A stretch of 64,000 nucleotides of DNA from positions 1 through 64,000 of the forward strand of contig JAIRVG010000100.1 in the NCBI GenBank assembly GCA_031253995.1, in the 5' to 3' direction. Below the pieces are notes generated by a model. The model saw only the letters and a list, made by a program, of their open reading frames with translations, was not told where the DNA came from and searched no databases. A program made the translations under genes and the position numbers. The DNA comes from Paucimonas sp. (lineage in GTDB: Bacteria; Pseudomonadota; Gammaproteobacteria; Pseudomonadales; Pseudomonadaceae). Shown here one piece after another: positions 54,734 through 63,368 of this stretch (its first letter is position 1; the number at the start of each line of letters is the position of its first letter).

Positions 54734-55243
54734 ATGCCCGGCGAGTCCAGCCCTCACGATATCGAACGCCTCTACCTCGACCACCACGGCTGGCTGCAGG
54801 GCTGGTTGCGCAATCGCCTGAACGACCGCGCCGATGCCGCCGACCTGGCCCAGGACACCTTCGTGCGCCTGCTGCGCCGCCGCCAGTCCACCCTGATGCA
54901 GGAACCCCGCGCCTATCTGCGCACCGTGGCCCGCGGCCTGGTGATCGACCTGTGGCGACGCCGTGATATCGAGCAGGCCTGGCTGGAAACCCTGGCGCAC
55001 CAGCCACCCGGGGAAGCGCCCTCGCCGGAAACCACGCTGCTGGTGATCGAGTCGCTGATCGCCATCGACCGCCTGCTCGACGACCTCAAGCCGCAGGTCC
55101 GCGAAGCCTTCCTCCTCGCCCAGCTGGACGGCATGAGCTGCCCGCGCATCGCCGAGCACCTGGGCGTCTCGCTATCCACCGTCGAACGACATATCGCCAA
55201 GGCCCTGCGGCACTGCTATGCGCTGGTCTTCGAGCAGCCGTGA
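54734..55243 (+). CDS. ECF sigma factor (FecI-like)
   Basis: A 169-residue sigma-70 family factor. Region 2 (AADLAQDTFVRLLRRR, RAYLRTVARGLVIDLWRRR) and region 4 (GMSCPRIAEHLGVSLSTVER) are clear. ATG 54734 follows AGGAGG. It precedes fecR- and TonB-receptor genes, forming a cell-surface signalling unit that senses an iron chelate. Confidence 0.93.
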   Translation: MPGESSPHDIERLYLDHHGWLQGWLRNRLNDRADAADLAQDTFVRLLRRRQSTLMQEPRAYLRTVARGLVIDLWRRRDIEQAWLETLAHQPPGEAPSPETTLLVIESLIAIDRLLDDLKPQVREAFLLAQLDGMSCPRIAEHLGVSLSTVERHIAKALRHCYALVFEQP

Positions 55244-56217
55244 TGAGTGAGCATGCAGCGCCACCACTACCGGAACGGGCCATCGAGCAAGCCATCGACT
55301 GGCAGGTGAAGCTGGCCTACAACAGCGCCGATGCGGCGACCCAGGCCGATTTCGAACGCTGGCTGGCCGGCCATGAAGACCATGCCCACGCCTGGCAGCG
55401 CATCCAGAGCCTCACCGCACGCTTCGCCGGGATGCCGCCGCAACTGGCGCGACAAACACTGCAGAAACTCCCGGAAGCGCGCCTGCAACGGCGCACGATG
55501 CTCAAGTTGCTCGGCCTGTTCGCGTTCGTCAGCGCCGGCACCTGGAGCGCCGGCAAGGTTACCCCGTGGCAACGCCTGAGCGCCGACTACAGCACCCGGG
55601 TCGGCGAACGTCGGCAGTGGCGCCTGGACGACGACAGCCTGGTCGACCTCAACACCGACAGCGCCATCGCCCTGCACTACGACGCCAACCAGCGCCTGAT
55701 CGAGCTGCTGCGCGGCGAGATCCACCTGCTCAGCGGCGCCGATACCCTGGCCGGCCACAAGCGACCATTGCGCGTGGCCACGCCGTTCGGCCTGTTCGAA
55801 GCACTGGGCACGCGCTTCAGCGTGCGCCTGGAAGACCAGGGCGCACGCCTCGGCCTGCTGGAAGGTGCGGTACGCCTGCATCCTGCGGGCGGCGGCGCGG
55901 ACGCCATCGCCAGTGCCGGCGAAAGCTGGTGGCTGACCCCGCACCAGGCCCGTCGCCTGGAGATCCCGGCCAGCGAGACCGCGGCCTGGCGCGACGGCCT
56001 GCTGACGGCGCGCAACCAGCCGCTGCAGACGGTGCTGGCGGAGCTGGAACGCTACCGCCATGGCTACCTGGGCTGCGACCCGGCGATCGCCCGGCTGCCG
56101 GTCAGCGGCAATTTCCAGCTCGACGACCCGGACGCCACCCTCGCCTTCATCGCCCGGTCCCACGGCTTGCGCGTACAGCGCCTGACCCGCTACTGGCTGC
56201 GCCTGGTCCCGGCGTAG
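55243..56217 (+). CDS. FecR-family anti-sigma/sigma regulator
   Basis: A 324-residue inner-membrane regulator starting at ATG 55243 (overlapping the sigma stop by one base; GTG 55240 also possible). The N-terminal cytoplasmic DUF4880 segment has AIDWQVKL and FERWLAGHEDHAHAWQRI. One transmembrane helix lies around 85-103. The periplasmic FecR domain (TRVGERRQWRLDDDSLVDLN) is followed by a C-terminal STN-interacting part. It relays receptor occupancy to the ECF sigma factor. Confidence 0.93.
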   Translation: MSEHAAPPLPERAIEQAIDWQVKLAYNSADAATQADFERWLAGHEDHAHAWQRIQSLTARFAGMPPQLARQTLQKLPEARLQRRTMLKLLGLFAFVSAGTWSAGKVTPWQRLSADYSTRVGERRQWRLDDDSLVDLNTDSAIALHYDANQRLIELLRGEIHLLSGADTLAGHKRPLRVATPFGLFEALGTRFSVRLEDQGARLGLLEGAVRLHPAGGGADAIASAGESWWLTPHQARRLEIPASETAAWRDGLLTARNQPLQTVLAELERYRHGYLGCDPAIARLPVSGNFQLDDPDATLAFIARSHGLRVQRLTRYWLRLVPA

Positions 56218-56313
56218 CGGCCCGCAAAAAAATCTTCCGCGAGGTGAAGGGGTTTTCGATCTGGCCCGGCATACAGATCAGAACCCCTCCAACACTGCCA
56301 ACGAGAACCATCC

Positions 56314-58755
56314 TTGAACAGCCGTATCCCCTCGCCGCCCACCCCGATGCGCGCCTTGCTGTGCAGCGCCTTCCTGTCCCTCGGCATCGCCGCCAGCCTG
56401 CCCGGCGCGGCCATGGCGCAGACAGCCGAACAACAGTTCAGCATCCCCGTCAGCACCCTCGACCAGGCCCTCACCCGCCTGAGCCGCGAGACCGGCCTGA
56501 ACATCGCCTTCAACCCCGCCGACCTCGCCGGCAAGCAGAGCCATGCCCTGCAAGGCCGCTTCAGTGCCGAACAGGCGCTGGCGCAGTTGCTCGCCGGCAG
56601 CGGCCTGCAGGCGGTGGCCCTGGCCGGCGGCGGCTATCGCCTGGTGCCGCAGCCGGATGGATCGGCCGCGCTGGAACTGGACGCCACCAGCGTCATGGCC
56701 CGGGAGAGCCAGGACAATCCGCTGGGCCCCGTCGCCGGCTACGTCGCCCGGCGCACCACCACCGCAACCAAGACCGACACGCCGATGCTGGAGAACCCCC
56801 AGGCGATCTCGGTAGTGACCCGCGAACGCATGAACGACATTGGCGCGCAGCGCATCGACGAAGCCCTGCGCTACACCTCGGGGGTACGCACCGACGGCGG
56901 CGGAGCCAACAACGCGGCCGACAACATCTTCCTGCGCGGCTACGCGATTTCCTTCACCTACCGCGATGGCCTGCGCCTGCGACCGTTGGGCTTCTTCGGC
57001 ATGTTCGGCGAAGAGCCCTACGGCCTGGAACGGGTCGAAGTACTCAAGGGACCGACCTCGATCCTCTACGGCCAGAACGACCCGGGCGGCATGGTCAACA
57101 CCATCTCCAAGCGCCCCACCGACTACGACCGCGGCGAGGTCGGCCTTTCCTTCGGCAGCAACCACCGCCGACAACTGACCCTGGACACCAGCGGCCCGCT
57201 CAACGACAGCCTGAGCTACCGTTTCGTCGCCCTCGGCCGCGAGGCGGACGGGGTCTACGACCACACCGACGACGATCGCGTGTATGTCGCGCCGAGCCTG
57301 ACCTGGCGCCCCGACGAGTACACCAGCCTGACGCTGCTGGCCTCCTACCAGAAGAACAAGGCGCTGGCCCCGAGCAACATTCCCTGGGCCGCGGTGAACG
57401 GCAGCAGCCCCTACGGCAAGGTGCCGATGGAGCGTTTCATCGGCGAGCCTGGCTTCGATTTCGAGGAAGTGGAAAGCACCTCGGTGGGCTACGAGTTCAG
57501 CCATGCCTTCGACGACACCTGGACCTTCCGCCAGAACCTGCGCTTCAGCGACTACGACAACCAGGAAAACTACCTGGCCCGGGTCAGTGGCCTGGTAACC
57601 GGCAGTGACGGCGTGCCCAACGCCTCGATCAACCGCAACTATCAGATCCGCCATGCCTACGGCGAGCACCTGGCGCTGGACAACCAGTTGCAGGCGCGCT
57701 TCGCCACCGGCCCGGTGCAGCACACGGCGCTGATGGGCGTCGACTACAGCTGGAGCCGCTCGGTGCGCAACGAGAAATGGGGCGCGGCGACGCCCATCAA
57801 CGTGTTCGATCCAGCGTATGGCGCGGCGGTGGATACCTCGGTGTACAGCTCCTGGGTCAACAACCGCCAGCGCACCACCCAGCTGGGCTACTACTTCCAG
57901 GACCAGCTCAAGTACGAGCGCTGGGTGATGACACTGGGCGGCCGCCAGGACTACGCCCGCAGCCGCACCACCGACCGCTGGACCGGCAACGAGACGGCGG
58001 ACCAGGACTGGGATGACTTCACCGGTCGCGCCGGCCTGGTCTACCTGTTCGACAGCGGTTTCGCGCCCTATGTGAGCTACGCCGAGTCGTTCAACCCGGT
58101 GACCGGGAGCGGCTCGCCGGAGCGTGGCAGCAAGCCATTCGAACCGGAGCGCGGCAAGCAATACGAAATCGGCCTGCGCTACCAGCCGCCGGGCAGCGAA
58201 ACACAGGTCACCCTGTCGCTGTACGACCTGCGCAAGGAAAACGCGGTCACCAACGATCCGCTCAACGAGCAATACAGCATCCAGACCGGCGAGATCCGTT
58301 CAAAGGGCGTGGAACTGGAAGCGATCACCACCGTGGCCGAGGACCTGAAGCTCACCGGCTCGTTCTCGTACAGTGATGTGGAAGTGACCAGGAGCAACGA
58401 CGGCAACCAGGGCAAGCAACCGTTCAAGGTGCCGGCGAAACTGGCGTCGGTCTGGGCCGACTACAGCTTCCCGTTCGATCCGTTGCAGGGGCTGAGCATC
58501 GGCGTCGGTGCGCGCTACACCGGTTATACCTACGGTGATGCGCTGAATACCTTCAAGGTGCCGTCGTACACCTTGTATGACGCAGCGGTGCGCTATGACC
58601 TGGGCAAGGTCGATCCGGCGCTGCAGGGGGTCAAGGCCAGCGTCAACGTGCACAACCTGACGGACAAGTACTACGTCGCCTCCTGCTTCTTTGCCCTGGC
58701 CTGCAACCTCGGCGAAGGCCGCAGCGTGGTGGCCGAGGTCAGTTACCAGTGGTGA
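56314..58755 (+). CDS. TonB-dependent siderophore receptor with N-terminal signalling domain
   Basis: An 813-residue transducer. The likely start is TTG 56314 with GAGAA upstream; ATG 56347 would also keep the signal peptide (cleavage after AMAQ). The STN signalling domain is at about 45-120 (FSIPVSTLDQALTRLSRETG). The plug domain has MLENPQAISVVTRERM and VEVLKGPTSILYGQNDPGG. A 22-strand barrel ends in VAEVSYQW. It resembles hydroxamate/pyoverdine-type receptors; the ligand cannot be named. It is controlled by the preceding ECF/FecR pair. Confidence 0.92.
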   Translation: MNSRIPSPPTPMRALLCSAFLSLGIAASLPGAAMAQTAEQQFSIPVSTLDQALTRLSRETGLNIAFNPADLAGKQSHALQGRFSAEQALAQLLAGSGLQAVALAGGGYRLVPQPDGSAALELDATSVMARESQDNPLGPVAGYVARRTTTATKTDTPMLENPQAISVVTRERMNDIGAQRIDEALRYTSGVRTDGGGANNAADNIFLRGYAISFTYRDGLRLRPLGFFGMFGEEPYGLERVEVLKGPTSILYGQNDPGGMVNTISKRPTDYDRGEVGLSFGSNHRRQLTLDTSGPLNDSLSYRFVALGREADGVYDHTDDDRVYVAPSLTWRPDEYTSLTLLASYQKNKALAPSNIPWAAVNGSSPYGKVPMERFIGEPGFDFEEVESTSVGYEFSHAFDDTWTFRQNLRFSDYDNQENYLARVSGLVTGSDGVPNASINRNYQIRHAYGEHLALDNQLQARFATGPVQHTALMGVDYSWSRSVRNEKWGAATPINVFDPAYGAAVDTSVYSSWVNNRQRTTQLGYYFQDQLKYERWVMTLGGRQDYARSRTTDRWTGNETADQDWDDFTGRAGLVYLFDSGFAPYVSYAESFNPVTGSGSPERGSKPFEPERGKQYEIGLRYQPPGSETQVTLSLYDLRKENAVTNDPLNEQYSIQTGEIRSKGVELEAITTVAEDLKLTGSFSYSDVEVTRSNDGNQGKQPFKVPAKLASVWADYSFPFDPLQGLSIGVGARYTGYTYGDALNTFKVPSYTLYDAAVRYDLGKVDPALQGVKASVNVHNLTDKYYVASCFFALACNLGEGRSVVAEVSYQW

Positions 58756-58767
58756 GGTGAGCCGCAG

Positions 58768-58807
58768 CCCTGTGGGAGCCCACCGGGCTGGGTGGACTCC
58801 CACAGGG
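58768..58807. terminator. Long REP-like hairpin between convergent genes
   Basis: CCCTGTGGGAG at 58768-58778 pairs perfectly with 58797-58807, and the inner arms (CCCACC/GGGTGG) extend the stem with one mismatch. It lies between the TonB receptor and the convergent aldo-keto reductase, so it probably terminates both. Confidence 0.7.
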
Positions 58808-58828
58808 TCCATGTCCGTCAATGAACGA

Positions 58829-59866
58829 TCAAGGCGCCGGATTCGGCTGCTGCACATGGATCGCCTCGATCCCCTGCAGCAGTTCCTCGGTCAGCTTCAC
58901 CTCCACACTGGCCAGGTTGCTCTGCAACTGCTCCAGGGTGGTGGCGCCAATGATGTTGCTGGTCAGGAACGGCCGGCTGGTGACATAGGCCAGCGCCAGT
59001 TGCGCAGGATCCACGCCATGCTCTTGCGCCAGCGCCACATAGGCCTCGGTCGCCCGCTCCACCTGCGGGTTGTTGTAGCGCTGGAAGCGATCGAACAGCG
59101 CCAGCCGCGACTTCGCCGGACGCGCACCGTCGAGGTACTTGCCCGACAGCACGCCAAAGGCCAGCGGCGAATACGCCAGCAAGCCCACGTTCTCGCGAAT
59201 GGAAATCTCCGCCAGCCCCACCTCGTAGCTGCGGTTCAGCAGGCTGTAAGGGTTCTGGATCGACACCGCCCGCGGCCAGCCACGAGTCTCGGCCAGGTGC
59301 AGGAAGCGCGCCACGCCCCACGGGGTTTCGTTGGACAGGCCGATATGACGGATCTTGCCGGCCTTGACCAGGTCGTCCAGCACTTCGAGGGTGTCCTCGA
59401 TGGCGATGGCTTCATCGGCGGCGTCATGCACATAGCCCAGCTGGCCGAAGAAGTTGGTCTGGCGATCCGGCCAGTGCAACTGGTACAGGTCGAGGTAGTC
59501 GGTCTGCAGGCGCTTGAGGCTGTCTTCCAGGGCCGCGGTGATATTGGCCCGGTCCAGCCGCGCATTGCCGCCACGGATATGGTCGATGCGGTGCGGGCCG
59601 GCGACCTTGCTCGCCAGCACCCAGTCCTGGCGACCGCCGTGGCGGGCGAAGTAGTTGCCGATGATGCGCTCGGTCTCGCCATAGGTCTTGGCGATCGGCG
59701 GTACCGGGTACATCTCCGCGGTGTCGATGAAGTTGACCCCGGCCTCACGGGCCACCTGGATCTGTTCGAAGGCCTCGGCCTCGCTGTTCTGCTCACCCCA
59801 GGTCATGGTGCCGAGGGCGATGGCGCTGACGGCGATGCCGCTGTTGCCCAGTTGACGCTTTTCCAT
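58829..59866 (-). CDS. Aldo/keto reductase (Tas-like)
   Basis: A 345-residue AKR closely resembling E. coli Tas. Catalytic residues are in FIDTAEMYPVPP (Asp, Tyr), LASKVAGPHR (Lys) and LYQLHWPDRQTNFFG (His); IIGATTLEQLQSNL is the cofactor-phosphate motif. AAGGAGTG precedes the start. It sits downstream of two sulfonate-binding protein genes on the same strand, 76 bases away, and may share their transcript. Confidence 0.9.
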   Translation of the reverse strand: MEKRQLGNSGIAVSAIALGTMTWGEQNSEAEAFEQIQVAREAGVNFIDTAEMYPVPPIAKTYGETERIIGNYFARHGGRQDWVLASKVAGPHRIDHIRGGNARLDRANITAALEDSLKRLQTDYLDLYQLHWPDRQTNFFGQLGYVHDAADEAIAIEDTLEVLDDLVKAGKIRHIGLSNETPWGVARFLHLAETRGWPRAVSIQNPYSLLNRSYEVGLAEISIRENVGLLAYSPLAFGVLSGKYLDGARPAKSRLALFDRFQRYNNPQVERATEAYVALAQEHGVDPAQLALAYVTSRPFLTSNIIGATTLEQLQSNLASVEVKLTEELLQGIEAIHVQQPNPAP

Positions 59867-59942
59867 GAATCACTCCTTGGTCGAAACGACGAGGGCCGCT
59901 GGCACCCCGAAAGGCATCAGCGGCCCGTATTCGGTTACAGCT

Positions 59943-60908
59943 TCAGCGCACGGCGGGCTGGAACAGCTCCACGGCGCTGGCGTCGATCTTGCGCGGCAGC
60001 AGGCCCTGGGCGAAGAACACATCGGCGATCTGCTGCTGCTCGGCGAGGTTGTCGCGCCCCACCGGCTGCACATCATAACTGCGTCGGCCGTTGGCTTGCT
60101 CGACCGTCGCCACGTCAAGGTTACCCCAAAGCGGCCCGAGCACCTTGGCCGCATCCCCCGGATGCGCCTTGATCCACTTGCCCGCACCACTCAGCGCGGT
60201 GAACAGGGTGTTGAGCACGTCCGGATGCGCCTTGGCGTAGTCGCTGGACGCCAGGTAGTAGCGCTGGTAGTTGGACAGGCCCTGGCCGTCGCTCAGCACC
60301 TTGGCATGCTGCTGACGCTGGGCACTGGCCACGAACGGGTCCCAGGTCACCCAGGCGTCCACCTTGCGGTTCTCGAAGGCGGCGCGGCCATCCGCCGGAA
60401 TCAGGTAGGCCGGCTGGATGTCGTTGAAGTTCAATCCGGCCTTGGCCAGCGCCTGGATCAGCAGGTAATGGCTGCCGGCGGCCTTGGTCACCGCGATCTT
60501 CTTGCCCTTGAGGTCGGCGAGGCTGTTCAGCGGCGAGTCGGCCGGCACCAGGATGGCCTGGGCCAGGGGCGATGGCGTCTCCCGGGCGAAGTAGGTCAGC
60601 TTCGCCCCGGCCGCCTGGGCGAACACCGGCACGGTATCGGCGACATCGGCAGACACGTCGACATTGCCCAGGTTGAGGGCTTCGAGCAGCGGCAGGCCGC
60701 TGGCGAACTCATGCCAGGTGACGTCGATACCCTTGGCCTTGAGGTCTTTCTCCAGGTTGCCCTGGGCCTTGAGCAGGGTCAGCAGGGTCGAGGACTTCTG
60801 GTAGCCGATGCGCAGGGTTTCGGCGCTGGCGGTGCCGACGAGACTGGCGCCGATCACCACGGCGATGGCCAGTTTCTGCAAACGCTTGAAAGGAATCATG
60901 GGAAACAC
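59943..60908 (-). CDS. Aliphatic sulfonate ABC transporter substrate-binding protein (SsuA-like)
   Basis: A 321-residue periplasmic protein. It has a signal peptide to about residue 28 (GTASA/E), then LRIGYQKSSTLLTLLKAQGN, ADGRAAFENRKVDAWVTWDP and LSNYQRYYLASSDYA, typical SsuA motifs. GGAG precedes the ATG. No permease or ATPase gene lies beside it in the window. It lies six bases after the second binding-protein gene, indicating co-transcription. Confidence 0.9.
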   Translation of the reverse strand: MFPMIPFKRLQKLAIAVVIGASLVGTASAETLRIGYQKSSTLLTLLKAQGNLEKDLKAKGIDVTWHEFASGLPLLEALNLGNVDVSADVADTVPVFAQAAGAKLTYFARETPSPLAQAILVPADSPLNSLADLKGKKIAVTKAAGSHYLLIQALAKAGLNFNDIQPAYLIPADGRAAFENRKVDAWVTWDPFVASAQRQQHAKVLSDGQGLSNYQRYYLASSDYAKAHPDVLNTLFTALSGAGKWIKAHPGDAAKVLGPLWGNLDVATVEQANGRRSYDVQPVGRDNLAEQQQIADVFFAQGLLPRKIDASAVELFQPAVR

Positions 60909-60914
60909 TCCGGA

Positions 60915-61880
60915 TCAGGGGGTCTTGGTCAGTTGCGCGGCGCCCGGCAGGACGAAACCGCTGGCGAAGGTCGGCGCCACATCGAGGCGCCCGGCGATCA
61001 GGCCGTGGGCCTGGTAGAAATCGGCAGTCTCCTGCTGCTCGGCGATGGTCTGCGCATCCACCGCCTGCCAGCGCAGTTGCCGGCGTTCGAACTGCAGGCG
61101 CGCCGCTTCCACCGGGAAACCGATGATCTGCGCCAGGGTCTTCGAATAACTGTCGAGATTGCGATTGGCCCAGTCCTGAGCCTTGGCCAGGCGCTCCAGG
61201 TAATCCTGCAAGGCCGCACGCCGGGCCGGGTCGGCCAGGGCCTTGTCGGTGGCGGCGAGGAAGCTGTTGCCGCTGGACAGCCCGCGGCCATTGACCAGCA
61301 CCCGCCCCTGCCCGCTCAGTTCGGCCAGCGCGGTGTAGGGTTCCCAGGTGGCCCAGGCGTCTACCGAACCATTGGCCAGGGCGACCTTGGCATCCACCGG
61401 CCCGAGGAAGCGGAACTCGACGTCCTTCTCGCTCAGGCCGGCACTGGCCAGGGCCTTGAGCGCGACGAAATGCCCGATGGAACCGCGGCCGGTGGCGATG
61501 CGCTTGCCCTTCAGGTCCACCGCGCTCTTCAGCGATGACGACGGCTGGACCAGCACGGCAGTGCCGTAGGCGTCGGACTTGTCCACGGCAATCGCCTTGA
61601 CCTGCGCCCCCGAGGCCAGGGCGAACAGCAGCGGCGCATCGCCGATGATCCCGGCATCGATGGCACCGGCATTCAGCGCCTCGGCCAGCGGTGCGGCGGC
61701 GGGAAACTCGGCCCAGCGGATGTCATAGGGCAGGTCACGCAGCGCATCGGCCGCTTCCAGCTGGGCGCGCATGTTGCCCTTCTGGTCGCCGAGGCGCAGT
61801 TCGACACGCTCGGCAGCGAAGGCCGGGCTCGCCAGCAGCAAGGCGGCACCGAGGGCCAGGATTCGGGTGAAGGGGATCAT
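60915..61880 (-). CDS. Sulfonate-type ABC transporter substrate-binding protein
   Basis: A 321-residue paralogue of the next gene with the same fold but low identity. Signal peptide ends at about AFAAE (residue 23). Motifs are WAEFPAAAPLAEALNAGAID, KGKRIATGRGSIGHFVALKA and VDAWATWEPYTALAE. GAGGAG precedes the ATG. It is the first gene of the minus-strand unit and is divergent from the flavoprotein gene. Ligand could be a sulfonate or sulfate ester. Confidence 0.88.
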   Translation of the reverse strand: MIPFTRILALGAALLLASPAFAAERVELRLGDQKGNMRAQLEAADALRDLPYDIRWAEFPAAAPLAEALNAGAIDAGIIGDAPLLFALASGAQVKAIAVDKSDAYGTAVLVQPSSSLKSAVDLKGKRIATGRGSIGHFVALKALASAGLSEKDVEFRFLGPVDAKVALANGSVDAWATWEPYTALAELSGQGRVLVNGRGLSSGNSFLAATDKALADPARRAALQDYLERLAKAQDWANRNLDSYSKTLAQIIGFPVEAARLQFERRQLRWQAVDAQTIAEQQETADFYQAHGLIAGRLDVAPTFASGFVLPGAAQLTKTP

Positions 61881-62177
61881 TCGCGACGCTCCTCAAGGCT
61901 GGACGCAGCCTGTTGTCAGGTTCCGGGTTCCATCCGCGACGAAGCGAATGTGAGGCGACTGTAACGACTGGCGAATAATCAGTGAAATGCATTTTGGTCA
62001 TAACCTAATATGCGAACAATTTTTCATTCCCGCCATTAGCATAGAACCAAAAAGAATTTTACAGCGACGATTACCACGCATACGGTCATAAGCCCCGCCG
62101 GCAGGGATTCGCCAGCCAGGACGGGTGAATGGCGCTCCGAAGCGGGCGTCCCCAGCGTCTTATGCGATGAGTGCCCG
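61881..62177. promoter_or_regulatory. Divergent promoter region of the sulfur-type locus
   Basis: About 297 bases, AT-rich between 61970 and 62080. It separates two oppositely directed units and must contain both promoters. CysB/Cbl-type control would be expected for sulfonate genes, but no definite site can be called by eye. Confidence 0.4.
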
Positions 62178-63368
62178 ATGAGCCAGTCTTCCGCCGCTGT
62201 CCCCTTGCACCGGCCGCCCGTGCCGGACAGCCCTTCTGCCGCCCTGGATTCGGTCCTTGCCGGGATTACCCGTGAACTGGCGGCCAGCGCCGCCGGCTTC
62301 GACCGCAGCGGGGCCTTTCCCGCCGCCAACTTCGCACTGCTGCAGCGCCATGGCCTGCAGGCGCTGACCGTGCCGAAGCACCTGGGAGGCGGCGGTGCCG
62401 ACCTGCCCACCGCGCTCAAGGTCATCAGCGCGGTAGCCAAGGGCGAGCCGTCCACCGCGCTGATCCTGGTGATGCAGTACCTCCAGCATTTCCGCCTGCA
62501 GGACGACCTGCGCTGGCCGGCGCACCTGCGCGAACGCCTGGCTCGCGAGGCGGTGGAACATGGTGCGCTGATCAACGCCTTCCGCGTCGAACCGGAACTC
62601 GGCACCCCGGCCCGCGGCGGCCTGCCCGCTACCCTCGCCCGGCGTACCGCCGAGGGCTGGCGGCTGTCCGGGACCAAGCTCTACTCCACCGGCAGCCATG
62701 GCCTGGAGTGGTACCTGGTGTGGGCCCGCAGCGACGATGCCGACCCGCTGGTGGGCGGCTTCCTGGTACACAAGGACAGCCCCGGCATCCGCATCATCGA
62801 TGAATGGGACCACCTGGGCATGCGCGCCACCTGCAGCCACCGGGTCGAGTTCGACAACGTGCTGCTGCCGCTGGACCACGCCGTAGCAGTCAGCCCGGCC
62901 AGCGCGCCGCGCCCGGAGCTGGACGGCGAAAGCCTGGTATGGATGGCGGTGCTGCTGTCGAGCATCTACGACGCCGTGGCCCAGGCCGCCCGCGACTGGC
63001 TGGTGACCTTCCTGCGCGAACGGGTGCCGTCCAACCTCGGCCAGCCGCTGGCCAGCCTGCCGCGCTTCCAGGAGCGGGTCGGACGCATCGACACCCTGCT
63101 CTTCGCCAACCGCAACCTGCTGGACTCCGCCGCCGCCGGCCTGGTGCCGGCGAGCAACGCCGGCCAGCTCAAGCAACTGGTGACGCAAAACGCCATCCAG
63201 GCCGTGGAGCTGGCCATCGAAGCCACCGGCAATCCCGGCCTGTCGCGGCACAACCCGCTGGAGCGGCACTACCGCGACGTGCTGTGCAGCCGCATCCATA
63301 CCCCGCAGGACGACGTGGTGTTCCACGGCACCGGTCGTGCCGCCCTCGATACAGGAGTCGCCCAATGA
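62178..63368 (+). CDS. Acyl-CoA dehydrogenase-fold flavoprotein (SfnB/DszC-like group)
   Basis: A 396-residue protein. It has an N-terminal helical domain (AALDSVLAGITRELAASAAG, LTVPKHLGGGGADLPTA), a middle beta-domain (RLSGTKLYSTGSHGLEWYLVWA, HLGMRATCSHRVEFDNV) and a C-terminal four-helix domain. Many members near sulfonate-binding proteins are FMNH2-dependent monooxygenases or dehydrogenases of the SfnB/DszC type rather than true acyl-CoA dehydrogenases. It overlaps the next gene by ATGA. Confidence 0.85.
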   Translation: MSQSSAAVPLHRPPVPDSPSAALDSVLAGITRELAASAAGFDRSGAFPAANFALLQRHGLQALTVPKHLGGGGADLPTALKVISAVAKGEPSTALILVMQYLQHFRLQDDLRWPAHLRERLAREAVEHGALINAFRVEPELGTPARGGLPATLARRTAEGWRLSGTKLYSTGSHGLEWYLVWARSDDADPLVGGFLVHKDSPGIRIIDEWDHLGMRATCSHRVEFDNVLLPLDHAVAVSPASAPRPELDGESLVWMAVLLSSIYDAVAQAARDWLVTFLRERVPSNLGQPLASLPRFQERVGRIDTLLFANRNLLDSAAAGLVPASNAGQLKQLVTQNAIQAVELAIEATGNPGLSRHNPLERHYRDVLCSRIHTPQDDVVFHGTGRAALDTGVAQ

